DNA of 64,000 bases from Flavobacteriales bacterium (GCA_029243225.1 JAQWSL010000100.1:25083-89082); one strand, 5' to 3'; shown: positions 1 to 9,050, counted from the first letter of the stretch. Program-made: numbers and translations. Notes: generated by a model not told the origin, from the letters alone.

Positions 1-856
1 TTTTTTCTGATTTGTTAAAAATTAATATCCCAACAACTAAGACGATAAAGGAAAACACAAAAGAATATATTAAACCTTCAATATAAACTTCACCTTTTCC
101 TAAAAATACAAACCTAAATGTTTCCAAAATATGTGTGAAGGGGTTTAGATACATAAAGGTTCTAATTTTCAATTGAGATGCACTATGACCTATAGAACTT
201 AAAGGATAAATAATTGGAGTTGCAAACATTAATAATTGTATTCCAAATTGAATGAAGAATTTTAAATCACGATATTTTACAGTAATTGATGTGAAAACTA
301 AACCTAAACCTAAACCTAACATTGCCATAACAATTAACAATAAAGGAAACAAAGCAATGTAATAGCTAGGGTTTATTATAACCCCATTATACAAATAATA
401 AAAGAAAAAAAACAGAAATAATAAAAATTGCACACAAAACTTTAATAAGCCAGATATTGATTTTGATAGAGGTATTATTAATCTTGGAAAATAAACCTTT
501 CCGAATAAATTCTGATTTTCATTAAAAGTATCGGAAGTTTGTAAAAAACATTCTGAAAAATAATTCCAAACAATAATACCAGACAAATAAAATAATGGTT
601 GAGGAATCCCATCTGTTGAAATTTTAGCAATATTTCCAAAAACAATGACATAAGCAAGCATCATCATTATTGGTTGAATAAAATACCATATAGGACCAAG
701 AATAGTTTGCTTATAAAGAGTTACAAAGTCCCTGTAAATAAATCTAAAAAGTAAATCTTTGTACTTAAATAACTCATTTAATTTTAATTTAAACAAGTTA
801 TGTTCTTCACCTATTACTCTTGTCCATTTAATTTCAGACGAATTATTCTCTTTCAT
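1..856 (-). CDS. ABC-2 type polysaccharide export permease (partial, C-terminus beyond window)
   Basis: Membrane subunit of an ABC exporter that moves lipid-linked or capsular polysaccharide across the inner membrane (Wzm/KpsM/TagG family). I read 285 residues from the ATG at 856 to the window edge with no stop, so the C-terminus is missing. A cytosolic head of about 60 residues carries FRDFVTLYKQTILGPIWY, the usual entry into the first membrane segment of this family, followed by about six hydrophobic segments. The matching ATPase is not in the window and probably lies just beyond base 1, since the gene is last in a leftward operon. Its start is 20 bases past the stop of the NeuB-like gene. 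The family call is firm; the exported glycan is unknown. Confidence 0.85.
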   Translation of the reverse strand, partial: MKENNSSEIKWTRVIGEEHNLFKLKLNELFKYKDLLFRFIYRDFVTLYKQTILGPIWYFIQPIMMMLAYVIVFGNIAKISTDGIPQPLFYLSGIIVWNYFSECFLQTSDTFNENQNLFGKVYFPRLIIPLSKSISGLLKFCVQFLLFLFFFFYYLYNGVIINPSYYIALFPLLLIVMAMLGLGLGLVFTSITVKYRDLKFFIQFGIQLLMFATPIIYPLSSIGHSASQLKIRTFMYLNPFTHILETFRFVFLGKGEVYIEGLIYSFVFSFIVLVVGILIFNKSEK

Positions 857-876
857 TTTAAAAATTAATGCTAGAT

Positions 877-1563
877 CTAAATGTTTCTAATAATTTCAAA
901 CTCTTTTGAAATGTTTTTAATTAATGTTAAATCATGCATATTCATTGATCCTAAGTGAGCTTGCTCTGTAATGTATTGATGAGATTGCTGTAGAGTAAAA
1001 TGTTTTTCTAAAAACATTGCACCATGAGCAGAGGCAAAAAGAGCTCCTGAATTTCCTAATGTATGGTCAGAAACACCCTTAAAACAAGATTTTTGAAAAT
1101 CTGGCATTGAAAATTCATCTAATCTAGTTGGATATTTCACAACACAATACAAATATGTAGCGTGATCAAACTTCTCTACCTTACTGGGGTTTAAGTCTGA
1201 AGGTATTGAAACAAATGTTTGTATTTTTTGTTTCATTATCTCTTTCACAAGATCAGGCATTTCTAAATGCATTCTTGCCGCTACTTTAAGATATGGCAAA
1301 TTCAACTTTATACACCAATCTAATCTATCAAAGGTAAAAGGTGTTGCAAAAAGAGGAATATTTAAGTTGTCTGCAAAAATTTTAAGTCTTTTAAGGTCTT
1401 CAAAAGACATAGACAAATAAGCTCTTTCAGAACCAAATTGAGTGTCTGTATAAAGCTGTACTTTTATTGCATCGGCACCAGCTAATTTAGATTGTAGAAT
1501 CATTTGTTCAGCGACTTCAACTTTACCGCTAAATTGTGGAGATATTTCTGAAATTATAAACAT
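877..1563 (-). CDS. Short, divergent NeuB-like (nonulosonate synthase family) protein
   Basis: 228 residues that resemble only the TIM-barrel part of sialic/legionaminic/pseudaminic acid synthases, which condense phosphoenolpyruvate with an amino sugar. Visible motifs are LAGADAIKVQ near residue 30, LFATPF near residue 72, GVSDHT near residue 166 and LEKHF near residue 188. The two histidines in the last two motifs match the metal ligands of the family. The usual NHxG motif near the N-terminus is replaced by PQFSG, and the roughly 110-residue C-terminal SAF (antifreeze-like) domain is absent although no frameshift is seen. It sits 1 base from the GT-C gene and three genes below neuA, so a nonulosonate or related sugar role fits. 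It may make a different sugar or be weakly active. Confidence 0.7.
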   Translation of the reverse strand: MFIISEISPQFSGKVEVAEQMILQSKLAGADAIKVQLYTDTQFGSERAYLSMSFEDLKRLKIFADNLNIPLFATPFTFDRLDWCIKLNLPYLKVAARMHLEMPDLVKEIMKQKIQTFVSIPSDLNPSKVEKFDHATYLYCVVKYPTRLDEFSMPDFQKSCFKGVSDHTLGNSGALFASAHGAMFLEKHFTLQQSHQYITEQAHLGSMNMHDLTLIKNISKEFEIIRNI

Positions 1564-1564
1564 A

Positions 1565-3244
1565 TTATTTTAATTCATATAATTTTAAATCATAATACAA
1601 AAGATGTTTTGTATCTAATAAAGTTAATTTAGAAGAATCAATTTTATTATAAAAAAATAAATCACCTCGCATTTTTTTAAACAATAAATATTTTTTCTTG
1701 TCATCATATTGCAAATATAATTTATCAAATGAATATTTTTCACTATTAAGTGAATAAGGATTTAATATCGGCACAGAATTAGTATACAAACTATAAGAAT
1801 GCGGAAAACCATCTATTAAATAATTCCCCTCTAACAAAGGTCTTATTTCAGTCAAATAGTCTCTTATTTCAAATTTCTTATTTATATAATAGACATTACT
1901 TATTATTAAAAACATTAAAATAATACAAAAAGAAAAACCAGTATACATAATTTTTAAATTGCTTTTAACTAAAATAAGAAAACTAAAAATGCCAAAAACT
2001 AGAAGAGGAATAATGGAAATAAAAAATGATAAATTGGCATAATAGCCATAATTAAAGCTATTCCAATAATTAACAGAATAATTCAATTTGTATGAATATA
2101 TAACTAATGGAATTGTCAATAGAATAGAAATTAAAACTGATTTATTCTTTTCAGAATTATTATTTTTTTTGAAAAACTCTAAGCCAAAACAAAACACAAT
2201 TGGAAGTAATACAATCCATTTTTTAAAAGGGTAACTATTAAGGAATATAGATTGTAAAAAAGCACATAAAATTATTACTAATAATAAATCAGATTTAAAA
2301 AGTTTAAAACCTCTATAAAATATTTCTTTGAATCTATATGTGAAATAAAAAATTAAAAAGAATAGCCAAATATTATTATATCTAAAAAGATTTGTAAAGA
2401 AAACTGAACTTAAATTCTTCAGTCCAGAAATAATAATAGTTGAAATTCCAAAATTACTTTCTATTGAAAATGCACTTCTTTTAGAATTAAAAGTAATGAA
2501 AATATTCAAATAGTCTTCAAGTGTATTGCCCAATAATGCAATAGTAATTAAAAACAAAATAAAGGCAGTAATCCCTCCTAAAAACAAAGGAATAATCAGT
2601 TTAAAATTCTTTTGATTAATTATAAAAATAAGGTAATATGAGCAAACACCTAAAGCAAAAAACACATTATATATATAGACAAATAAAATAGATGAAATAG
2701 CCAAAAAAGAAACAACAAATAATTGTTTATTTATATTCTTTATATAATAAAAACAAAATAAAGAAAAGCTTAAAATTAAAATTGAATATATCTGAGGAGT
2801 TTGAAACCTACAAAAAGTGAAAAAATAAAAATCTGATAGCAAAAAGCATAGTAAAAAATATTTTGAAAATGAATCATTTTTTAGTTCTTTACAAGAAATC
2901 TTAAAGAGAAAAAAAACAACAATTAAAGATATAAATGGAACACCAAATCTTAACCCCCAGTAATTGTTACCAAAAAGATGAAATGACAAATAGGTTAAAG
3001 GAGTACTATACAAGCAAACCAAATCTGATGAAGTTGTGTTGAAATTTGGATCAGTTTTACCAACATCATTATAATACCGCAGCAAACCTCCTATAGAATA
3101 ATATGACTCATCCTCTTGAGAAATCCCAGAAACCATGTAAGAGGGAACATCTTGATCCAAATATAGGAATCTAGAAAAAAGCAAAATAACAACAACCAGT
3201 TGGATAGAAAATTTGAAAATATTATGAGAGGAAAATCTTAACAT
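1565..3244 (-). CDS. GT-C type membrane glycosyltransferase-like protein
   Basis: 559 residues with about eleven hydrophobic segments and an acidic EDESYYS motif at about residues 44-50. This follows the first membrane segment, where GT39/GT83-type enzymes (PMT, ArnT) carry catalytic acidic residues in an outside loop. Such enzymes move a sugar from a polyprenyl-phosphate donor on the outer face of the inner membrane. The C-terminal 80 residues form a small hydrophilic domain. The ATG at 3244 overlaps the end of the amidotransferase gene by 23 bases, which suggests translational coupling. Very AT-rich with long A/T runs, like the rest of this locus. Donor and acceptor cannot be named from sequence. 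Confidence 0.65.
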   Translation of the reverse strand: MLRFSSHNIFKFSIQLVVVILLFSRFLYLDQDVPSYMVSGISQEDESYYSIGGLLRYYNDVGKTDPNFNTTSSDLVCLYSTPLTYLSFHLFGNNYWGLRFGVPFISLIVVFFLFKISCKELKNDSFSKYFLLCFLLSDFYFFTFCRFQTPQIYSILILSFSLFCFYYIKNINKQLFVVSFLAISSILFVYIYNVFFALGVCSYYLIFIINQKNFKLIIPLFLGGITAFILFLITIALLGNTLEDYLNIFITFNSKRSAFSIESNFGISTIIISGLKNLSSVFFTNLFRYNNIWLFFLIFYFTYRFKEIFYRGFKLFKSDLLLVIILCAFLQSIFLNSYPFKKWIVLLPIVFCFGLEFFKKNNNSEKNKSVLISILLTIPLVIYSYKLNYSVNYWNSFNYGYYANLSFFISIIPLLVFGIFSFLILVKSNLKIMYTGFSFCIILMFLIISNVYYINKKFEIRDYLTEIRPLLEGNYLIDGFPHSYSLYTNSVPILNPYSLNSEKYSFDKLYLQYDDKKKYLLFKKMRGDLFFYNKIDSSKLTLLDTKHLLYYDLKLYELK

Positions 3245-4298
3245 TAATGAAATTAAATATAAACTTTTTAAAACTATTTGAATATTCTTTCCTTTTTAAT
3301 AATGTTTCTATTTTTTCTTTGTTCACAAAATCAAAAACTTTAGAATCATCTAATAAATATTCAATATGGTTTTTATTATTAAAATCTATTATTGAATTTA
3401 TAGATGCATTAAATCCTTTTTTCTCACGATCTAGTCTAACTTTATCATTTAGAACTCCCGCCATTGACTCTCTTAGTAAATATTTTGCATAACCATTTTT
3501 AATAAGAAGTTTACTTGGTATAGAATAAACAAATTCAAATAATTCTTTATCCAAAAAAGGGCTTCTATTTTCTAATGAATAATACATAGAGTTCAAATCA
3601 TCTTCATGTAAAATAACTCTTACAACTTCATGAAACAATTCGTTAATCATTCTATTTCTAAGTAAAGAAGATGTATAATTAGATTCTGTGAAATTTTCTT
3701 TAAATGGAATGTTTAGATATTCTAAAAATTTATTACTATTTAAATAAATATGCTCTCTTAGCATAGGGTTGTTGAAATATAAATCATGCTTTTTAAAATA
3801 TGGATGACGAATATATTTAAGCGGGAATTTTTTCCAATCATTTAAATATGACTCGAAATCTTTATCATTTCTTACATTATAAAGATGTAGATTAAAATGG
3901 TCATAATATCCTGTAAAAATCTCATCTGCAGCGGTTCCTGAAATCGAAATTTTAAATCCTTTAGAAGCTATTGCTTCAGACAACATAGAATGAACAAAGT
4001 AACTAATAGTTGCCACAGGAGCATCATGATATTTAACTAAATTCTCAAGTCTTGAAATATTGTCTGCTTTAGAGTCTAATTTCACTTTATAACTTTTGCA
4101 ACCTATATCATTTACTGTCGACATAATATTTTCATACTCATCGTACCTTTTATCGCTATCTATAATTGAAAAAGAAGACACATCATAATTAAATTCTTTT
4201 GCTGCTAATGAAACTAAACTTGCAGAATCGACTCCTCCACTCAAGCAAAATGCCAAAGGAACATCAGATCTTAATCTTAGCTTTAAACTCTTTTTCAA
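3222..4298 (-). CDS. Synthase (ATP-pyrophosphatase) half of the split amidotransferase
   Basis: Downstream open part of the broken asparagine-synthase-like gene, 358 residues from a TTG. It carries the SGGVDS loop (residues 20-25 of this part) that binds ATP and activates the carboxylate by adenylation, and the typical C-terminal helical region (SLENRSPFLDKELFEFVYSI). The TTG at 4298 is an internal Leu codon of the full frame (YLKKS), and 22 conserved-looking codons upstream continue in frame, so this is unlikely to be the natural start. If it is made alone it would need free ammonia or the separate glutaminase half. Confidence 0.55.
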   Translation of the reverse strand: MKKSLKLRLRSDVPLAFCLSGGVDSASLVSLAAKEFNYDVSSFSIIDSDKRYDEYENIMSTVNDIGCKSYKVKLDSKADNISRLENLVKYHDAPVATISYFVHSMLSEAIASKGFKISISGTAADEIFTGYYDHFNLHLYNVRNDKDFESYLNDWKKFPLKYIRHPYFKKHDLYFNNPMLREHIYLNSNKFLEYLNIPFKENFTESNYTSSLLRNRMINELFHEVVRVILHEDDLNSMYYSLENRSPFLDKELFEFVYSIPSKLLIKNGYAKYLLRESMAGVLNDKVRLDREKKGFNASINSIIDFNNKNHIEYLLDDSKVFDFVNKEKIETLLKRKEYSNSFKKFIFNFINVKIFLS

Positions 4299-4364
4299 AT
4301 AATGCTTTATTCCATCAATTGCATCAGATTCAGAAATATTTTTAGGTGTATATGAAGGCTTCCA

Positions 4365-5033
4365 TTATTTATATGTTTTAATCTCAGTATTTTCAATAAT
4401 CAAATTTGAAGCATAATCAACTTCTTTTATCTCATCATAAAATGTTTCAGATGTTTTATAAAGAGATTTATGACCATTAACAAGATACCTAAATAACTGA
4501 TTATTATTTACTGTTAAATTTTTCCCACACAACTTTTTAATTGCTTTAACTTCTGAAGAAAAATAAAATCCGCTTGCTGTTTCGTGATAATACAAAGGTT
4601 TCTCAGCAAATCTATCACGTGATAAAAAGAGCTTATTCTTAATTTTATCATACAAAGCAAAGCTCCACATTCCTTCAAATTTATTGACACAATTTTCACC
4701 AAAATAAAGGTATGATTGAATTAAAACTTCTGTATCAGAATTTGTTTTAAAAACAGCACCTAAGCTTTCAAGTTCTTTTCTAATTTCGATATAATTATAT
4801 ATTTCTCCATTAAAAACAAGAATACAATGCTTTCTAATAAAAGGTTGATTAGATCTTGAATCTAAATCAATAATTGACAATCTTGAATGAATAAGAGTAA
4901 CAAAATGACCAGCATTTGAAAAACAAATGAAATCCTGAAAATCAGGCCCTCTATTTTTCATCACATTGATAGTGTCCAAAACTTGCTTGTTTGATATTGG
5001 CGATTTGCCAATATATCCTGCAATTCCACACAT
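4365..5033 (-). CDS. Glutaminase (GATase II) half of the split amidotransferase
   Basis: 222 residues from the ATG at 5033, beginning MCGIAGYIG, so Cys2 becomes the N-terminal nucleophile of a class II glutamine amidotransferase. Other motifs of the Ntn-hydrolase fold are LIHSRLSIIDL, FNGEIYNY and SDTEVLIQSY. The domain would hydrolyse glutamine and channel ammonia to the synthase domain. It ends at the in-frame TAA at 4365-4367. It follows neuA by one base in the same direction. Whether the free domain folds and acts in trans is not known. Confidence 0.6.
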   Translation of the reverse strand: MCGIAGYIGKSPISNKQVLDTINVMKNRGPDFQDFICFSNAGHFVTLIHSRLSIIDLDSRSNQPFIRKHCILVFNGEIYNYIEIRKELESLGAVFKTNSDTEVLIQSYLYFGENCVNKFEGMWSFALYDKIKNKLFLSRDRFAEKPLYYHETASGFYFSSEVKAIKKLCGKNLTVNNNQLFRYLVNGHKSLYKTSETFYDEIKEVDYASNLIIENTEIKTYK

Positions 5034-5034
5034 A

Positions 5035-5592
5035 TTAAAATTTTTGTTCTAAGAAATTAAGATCTTCAATAGTATGAACGTCCAAACAATCGAATGTCAC
5101 AAAACCACAATGAGCACTTAAAAAATTATTATTTATCTGGTCAACCCTTACAATTCTAAATGCAGCATTTTGAACACCGTTACTATCTGCTGACATTACT
5201 TCCCATAAATTATATTTCTTCATTAAATCAAAGCCATCATCAATTGCAATATTTGTGATTTCAGGAGAATTAGCCTGAGGAATTATCACAACATCTGGAT
5301 CACCATCTTTTAACAATGCTTGTTGTTTCAATGCTGATCTTATAGCTACAATTTTAGGCGTCAAGTCATCAGCCAACTCTGAATCTCTCATTAATGATTT
5401 GGCTCCATACTGCTCAGCAACATTTAATATTTCAACATCATCTGAACTAACATAAACATCATTAATAAAAGAAGATTTAAAACATGCTTCAATAGTATAG
5501 GCCAATAAAGGTTTTCCTTTAAATGGATGAATGTTTTTTTTCAAAAGGCGTTTAGATCCTCCTCTAGCCGGTATAATTGCAATAATTCTCAA
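5035..5592 (-). CDS. neuA: CMP-sugar synthetase (acylneuraminate cytidylyltransferase family)
   Basis: 185 residues. It starts with IIPARGGSKRLLKKNI, the CTP-binding signature of acylneuraminate and related cytidylyltransferases, followed by VYVSSDD (about residue 47). It ends with LDVHTIEDLNFLE, the usual C-terminal motif (DIDTxEDL). It should charge a nonulosonic acid or KDO-like sugar with CMP for transfer to a surface glycan. At 185 residues it is shorter than the usual 220-230. The start is TTG (5592) in a TTGA overlap with the glycosyltransferase gene upstream. The sugar substrate is uncertain because no NeuC or NeuD homologue is present in the window. Confidence 0.8.
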   Translation of the reverse strand: MRIIAIIPARGGSKRLLKKNIHPFKGKPLLAYTIEACFKSSFINDVYVSSDDVEILNVAEQYGAKSLMRDSELADDLTPKIVAIRSALKQQALLKDGDPDVVIIPQANSPEITNIAIDDGFDLMKKYNLWEVMSADSNGVQNAAFRIVRVDQINNNFLSAHCGFVTFDCLDVHTIEDLNFLEQKF

Positions 5593-6671
5593 TTTATATT
5601 TTTTAAAATGTCTTCGGCAATTAATTCTGCACCATTCAAATTTATTTGATGATTTTCCATGTTTAATCTTAATGATTTATATTCATTCTTCACAAAAGAA
5701 GGAAGAAATGTTTTCAACCTTTTTTCAAACTCTTCGAGTGAAATAAACGAGGCCAAACCTGCAATCTTTAAATTAATTATATTTTCGTTGATTTCTGGAT
5801 TCATTGCTTCACCAATCAATAACATAGGTATCCTGTAAGCAATACATTCAGATATAGTATTAAAACCCGCTCTACTAATTATTAGATCCATTTCATGGAT
5901 ATAATCAATCATAAGTTCTCCCTTTTTCAAAGTATTAACATTTAAAGAATCAGAATAATAACCATCTGCAACATAAAATTGAAAATCATCCAATTCTTTT
6001 ACTTTTTTCATTGCAAAATCTATTGAATTTTTTAACAAACCTGAACCACTATCAATAATTAAAACTTTAAATAATGTATTCTCTTTTATTGTTTTAAAAC
6101 TATGATTGTTTCTTATTATAAGTGGCATTTCTTTAGCATTTTCATAATGATTTATAATTTCTTTTGGTGTAAAAGGAGGGAAGTATATTGTTGTTGCCTT
6201 GTTGGCATACTTAAAAAACAAATCAAGTGTTTTTGATGATAATGGTGGAGGGTATAATTTACTAAAAAACCAATCCCAAGTGAAATGAGCAACTCCAAAT
6301 GAAGGTATGTTGTTTAATGAAGCTAGTTCAAATGCTTCATAAACAAAATCAGAAATAATAAAATTGTATTTAGAAAAATCTTCTTCAGAATTAATGAATG
6401 ATTTGGACTTAATTTCATAATCCTTAAAATGCTTTTTTATTTTAATAAGATCTGGTGACCCATTTTTTTTCTTATGCCAAGAAATATTATTGTATTTATC
6501 AATAAATTCATCAACAGTATTGATTTCTTTAGAAACATTAATAAACTTATGAGTTTGTAAAGAAAATGATATTGAATTATTTGACAAGGAATTTATTTGC
6601 TCAATTATTGCTTGTTGTCTTACAATATGCCCATAACCTTCATCAGATAGATATATCTTTGCTTTTTTCAA
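5589..6671 (-). CDS. GT-B fold glycosyltransferase (MurG/GT28-like)
   Basis: 360 residues. The N-terminal half begins with a Rossmann-type strand and YLSDEGYGHIVRQQAI, a glycine/histidine loop typical of GT-B enzymes that scan a nucleotide sugar. The C-terminal half carries DLIISRAGFNTISECI (about residues 262-277) and a PMLLIGEAMNPEI loop, which match the donor-binding region of the GT28/MurG family. It is cytoplasmic, with no membrane segment. It lies between the BY-kinase gene (33 bases away) and neuA (4-base overlap), so it probably adds one sugar, possibly the CMP-charged one, to the repeat unit. Start codon TTG. Confidence 0.75.
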   Translation of the reverse strand: MKKAKIYLSDEGYGHIVRQQAIIEQINSLSNNSISFSLQTHKFINVSKEINTVDEFIDKYNNISWHKKKNGSPDLIKIKKHFKDYEIKSKSFINSEEDFSKYNFIISDFVYEAFELASLNNIPSFGVAHFTWDWFFSKLYPPPLSSKTLDLFFKYANKATTIYFPPFTPKEIINHYENAKEMPLIIRNNHSFKTIKENTLFKVLIIDSGSGLLKNSIDFAMKKVKELDDFQFYVADGYYSDSLNVNTLKKGELMIDYIHEMDLIISRAGFNTISECIAYRIPMLLIGEAMNPEINENIINLKIAGLASFISLEEFEKRLKTFLPSFVKNEYKSLRLNMENHQINLNGAELIAEDILKNIN

Positions 6672-6704
6672 AATTTAAATTTAAAAGTATAGTGAAGTTT
6701 TCAA

Positions 6705-9050
6705 TTATTCCTTTTCTTGACCATACCCATATCCATATCCATATCCATATCCATATCCATACTTACCGTAATAACTCCATTTTTTAAACTTAATTCCATT
6801 TAAAATCAAGCCAACACTTTTAATTTTATTCTTCTTTACAACATCTTCAATAAATGCAATTCCCTTATTATTTGCCTTCTTAACATTCATTACAAAAATA
6901 CTTGAATTCACCTTTGAAGATAGATAAAGTCCATCACTTACATATCCAACAGGTGGAGTATCTAAAAATAAATAATCAAAATTATCCTTAGCATACTCAA
7001 TTATTTGATCAACTCTATCAGACAAAACTAATTCAGAAGGGTTTGGCGGTACAACTCCACAAGGTAAAACAAATAAATTCTCTTCAAATTCTTGAATTAA
7101 ATCATTAAGAGATACTGAACCAGATAAAAAATTAGAATTACCAATTTTAGTATCTAATTTTAAGACTTTATGAATTTTTGGTTTGTGTAAATCAAAATCT
7201 ACCAAAAGGACTTTTTTTCCTGTTCTACTAATTATTCTTGAAAGATTTACACTCATAAATGTTTTACCTTCTCCAGGATGAATAGATGAAATTAAAAATG
7301 ATTTTAATTTATTATCAGTTTCATTTCCATTAAAAAAACTCATAGAAGTACGAATATTTCTTAAAGATTCTGCAAAATTAGATTTTGAAATTATTTCTGC
7401 TAATAATACATCTTCTTCCATATCTATTAGAGGGACTCCACCAAGAATAGGAAAATCAGATACCGAACTTATTTCAGTGATAGTTTCAATTTTATTAAAA
7501 ACTAAATGCTTTAAAATAGATAAAATTAATGCTGCAATTAAACCGAAAAGAATAAACAAATATGTTAACGACTCGGAGTCATTATCTATTCTACCTAAAA
7601 GCCTTGCTTTTTCAATCACTTTGGTCTGAGGAATTATTCCTGATCTTGCTATATATGTGTTTGCTCTTTTTTCTAATAAAAAAGTATATAACCTTTCACT
7701 AACCTCTAGTTTTCTATTTATTGCTTCTAATTCTCTTTCTGATTTAGGAACATTTCTAACCAATTTTTTAAAATGTTTAATTTCATTTTCTTCATCTATA
7801 ATTTTTTGTTCGAGTGCCTTTTCAGTATTATCAATGTAATTAAGGATGTCTCTTCTTTGATTGGCAATAGACTCGTTCAACTTTAACAAATCCTGATGCT
7901 CTTTTTTAACACCATATTTCAAATCAACTTTTTTAAGTTGTGATTGATAAAACTTAGAAATTGATTGATCTAAATAAATATCATCATCCATAATAAATAT
8001 AGATGGAGGAATAACATTTTCATCTTGAACTGTAAGAATATAATCTTTCAAACTTATTAAAGATTTATTTTTTAATTTCAATTGTCTTTTCAACGACTCA
8101 TGCGTCATAAGATCCCTAAAATATTCATTAGATTCTTTATCAATGTCTAATATTCCTTTTTTATCTCTTACATTTTGCAAATCATATTCAATAGAATCCA
8201 TTATTGAAACCACTTCGTCTAATTGAACGTTAATGTATCTTAAAGTATTTTCATTGATTTTGAATTGATTTTGAATTGTGTAATTGATGTAGACTTGAGC
8301 TAAAGAATCTAAAAATATTTTCGACCTAATTGGAACTTCATCATTTAATTCTAATGATAGTATAGAAGTGAATTCAACATTATTCACTTTTAAATTACTT
8401 AAGATTCTTCTTACCCAATAATTCATAGAATGAATAACAACTTTGTAATTAATACCAATACTATTTTCAATATTAAAAGATTTTGACAAATTAGAATTAA
8501 TAGAATAATCTACAGAAATTTCTGTTGAGTCAAAATGGTGGGTACGAATTACCTTTTCACCTTGTAACTCATAAGAAATAGAATATTTATTTTCATCTAA
8601 AATTTTAAAATCAATTGGTTTTTCATAAAGATTATTATCAAGTATATTAATTGAAATGTCAAATGGCATACCATTGAAAAATTCTTTAGTATTCAACCTA
8701 CCTTCAATAAAATAAGATTTCGAAAAATCTAGTTTAGATAATGTTTGCTCAATTAAATCATAGGATGTAATAATTCTGATTTGATTGGTAACATCACCAT
8801 AGTAATTATAAAAGCCCACATTTGAATAAATATTTTCCTGATAATCATAAACATCATTTGATTTTAGAAGAATTTCAATTTTGGATGCATAATTAGGTAC
8901 TATTTTGTGTTTATAGTATAACCCCAAAAAAAAGAAAATAATAGGAAACAAAAGAAAGAAATACCAACTTTTAGAAACAGCCTTTAACAACCATTTAAAA
9001 TCATTAAATGATATTATTTTAGCAGAAAAATTATTTTTTAAACTTTCCAA
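6705..9050 (-). CDS. wzc: Wzc-like polysaccharide co-polymerase with BY-kinase domain
   Basis: 781 residues. A Wzz-type chain-length domain starts with a membrane segment at about 29-47, runs through a large periplasmic and coiled-coil region, and ends with a second membrane segment at about 497-515. The cytosolic tyrosine autokinase follows, with Walker A HPGEGKTF (about 590-597), Walker A' VLLVDFDLHKP and Walker B YLFLDTPP (about 695). The last 22 residues form a Tyr cluster with seven Tyr-Gly pairs encoded by a hexanucleotide repeat. The cluster is the expected trans-phosphorylation target that controls polymer length and export. The start is TTG at 9050; no upstream ATG fits. First gene of the leftward operon, divergent from the exosortase cassette. 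Confidence 0.9.
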   Translation of the reverse strand: MESLKNNFSAKIISFNDFKWLLKAVSKSWYFFLLFPIIFFFLGLYYKHKIVPNYASKIEILLKSNDVYDYQENIYSNVGFYNYYGDVTNQIRIITSYDLIEQTLSKLDFSKSYFIEGRLNTKEFFNGMPFDISINILDNNLYEKPIDFKILDENKYSISYELQGEKVIRTHHFDSTEISVDYSINSNLSKSFNIENSIGINYKVVIHSMNYWVRRILSNLKVNNVEFTSILSLELNDEVPIRSKIFLDSLAQVYINYTIQNQFKINENTLRYINVQLDEVVSIMDSIEYDLQNVRDKKGILDIDKESNEYFRDLMTHESLKRQLKLKNKSLISLKDYILTVQDENVIPPSIFIMDDDIYLDQSISKFYQSQLKKVDLKYGVKKEHQDLLKLNESIANQRRDILNYIDNTEKALEQKIIDEENEIKHFKKLVRNVPKSERELEAINRKLEVSERLYTFLLEKRANTYIARSGIIPQTKVIEKARLLGRIDNDSESLTYLFILFGLIAALILSILKHLVFNKIETITEISSVSDFPILGGVPLIDMEEDVLLAEIISKSNFAESLRNIRTSMSFFNGNETDNKLKSFLISSIHPGEGKTFMSVNLSRIISRTGKKVLLVDFDLHKPKIHKVLKLDTKIGNSNFLSGSVSLNDLIQEFEENLFVLPCGVVPPNPSELVLSDRVDQIIEYAKDNFDYLFLDTPPVGYVSDGLYLSSKVNSSIFVMNVKKANNKGIAFIEDVVKKNKIKSVGLILNGIKFKKWSYYGKYGYGYGYGYGYGYGQEKE
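6721..6762. repeat. Hexanucleotide tandem repeat (seven units) in the BY-kinase Tyr tail
   Basis: Seven copies of CCATAY in a row: five perfect CCATAT units flanked by one CCATAC on each side. On the coding (minus) strand each unit gives Tyr-Gly. Because the unit is 6 bases, slippage adds or removes whole Tyr-Gly pairs without shifting the frame. Confidence 0.95.

Larger units (their letters stand above)
3222..5033 (-). pseudogene. Asparagine-synthase-like amidotransferase split by an in-frame stop
   Basis: Both halves lie in the same reading frame and would form one 603-codon protein of normal AsnB/WbpS length if codon 223 (TAA, bases 4367-4365) were a sense codon. The frame reads KTYK, stop, WKPSYTP, and then runs 22 codons into the synthase domain. 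In family members this spot is the linker between the glutaminase and synthase domains, often with an aromatic residue before Trp, so TAT to TAA is the simplest change. In polysaccharide loci such enzymes amidate uronic acids. Both halves otherwise look intact, with catalytic Cys2 and the SGGVDS pyrophosphatase loop. This could be a recent nonsense mutation, a sequencing error, readthrough, or two separately translated domains. Confidence 0.75.

Noticed and set aside
4298..4298. TTG as a natural start of an independent asparagine synthase domain
   Set aside because: The codon is an internal Leu of a frame that continues upstream through conserved-looking codons to the TAA at 4365-4367, so a nonsense split is simpler.
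6721..6762. Short repeats as a CRISPR-like array
   Set aside because: The units are 6 bases with no spacers and lie within a coding frame.
6566..6787. Plus-strand ORF with repeated His-Ile/Thr-His residues
   Set aside because: It is the antisense reading of the Tyr-Gly hexamer repeat of wzc and of the start of the GT-B gene; no promoter or start context.
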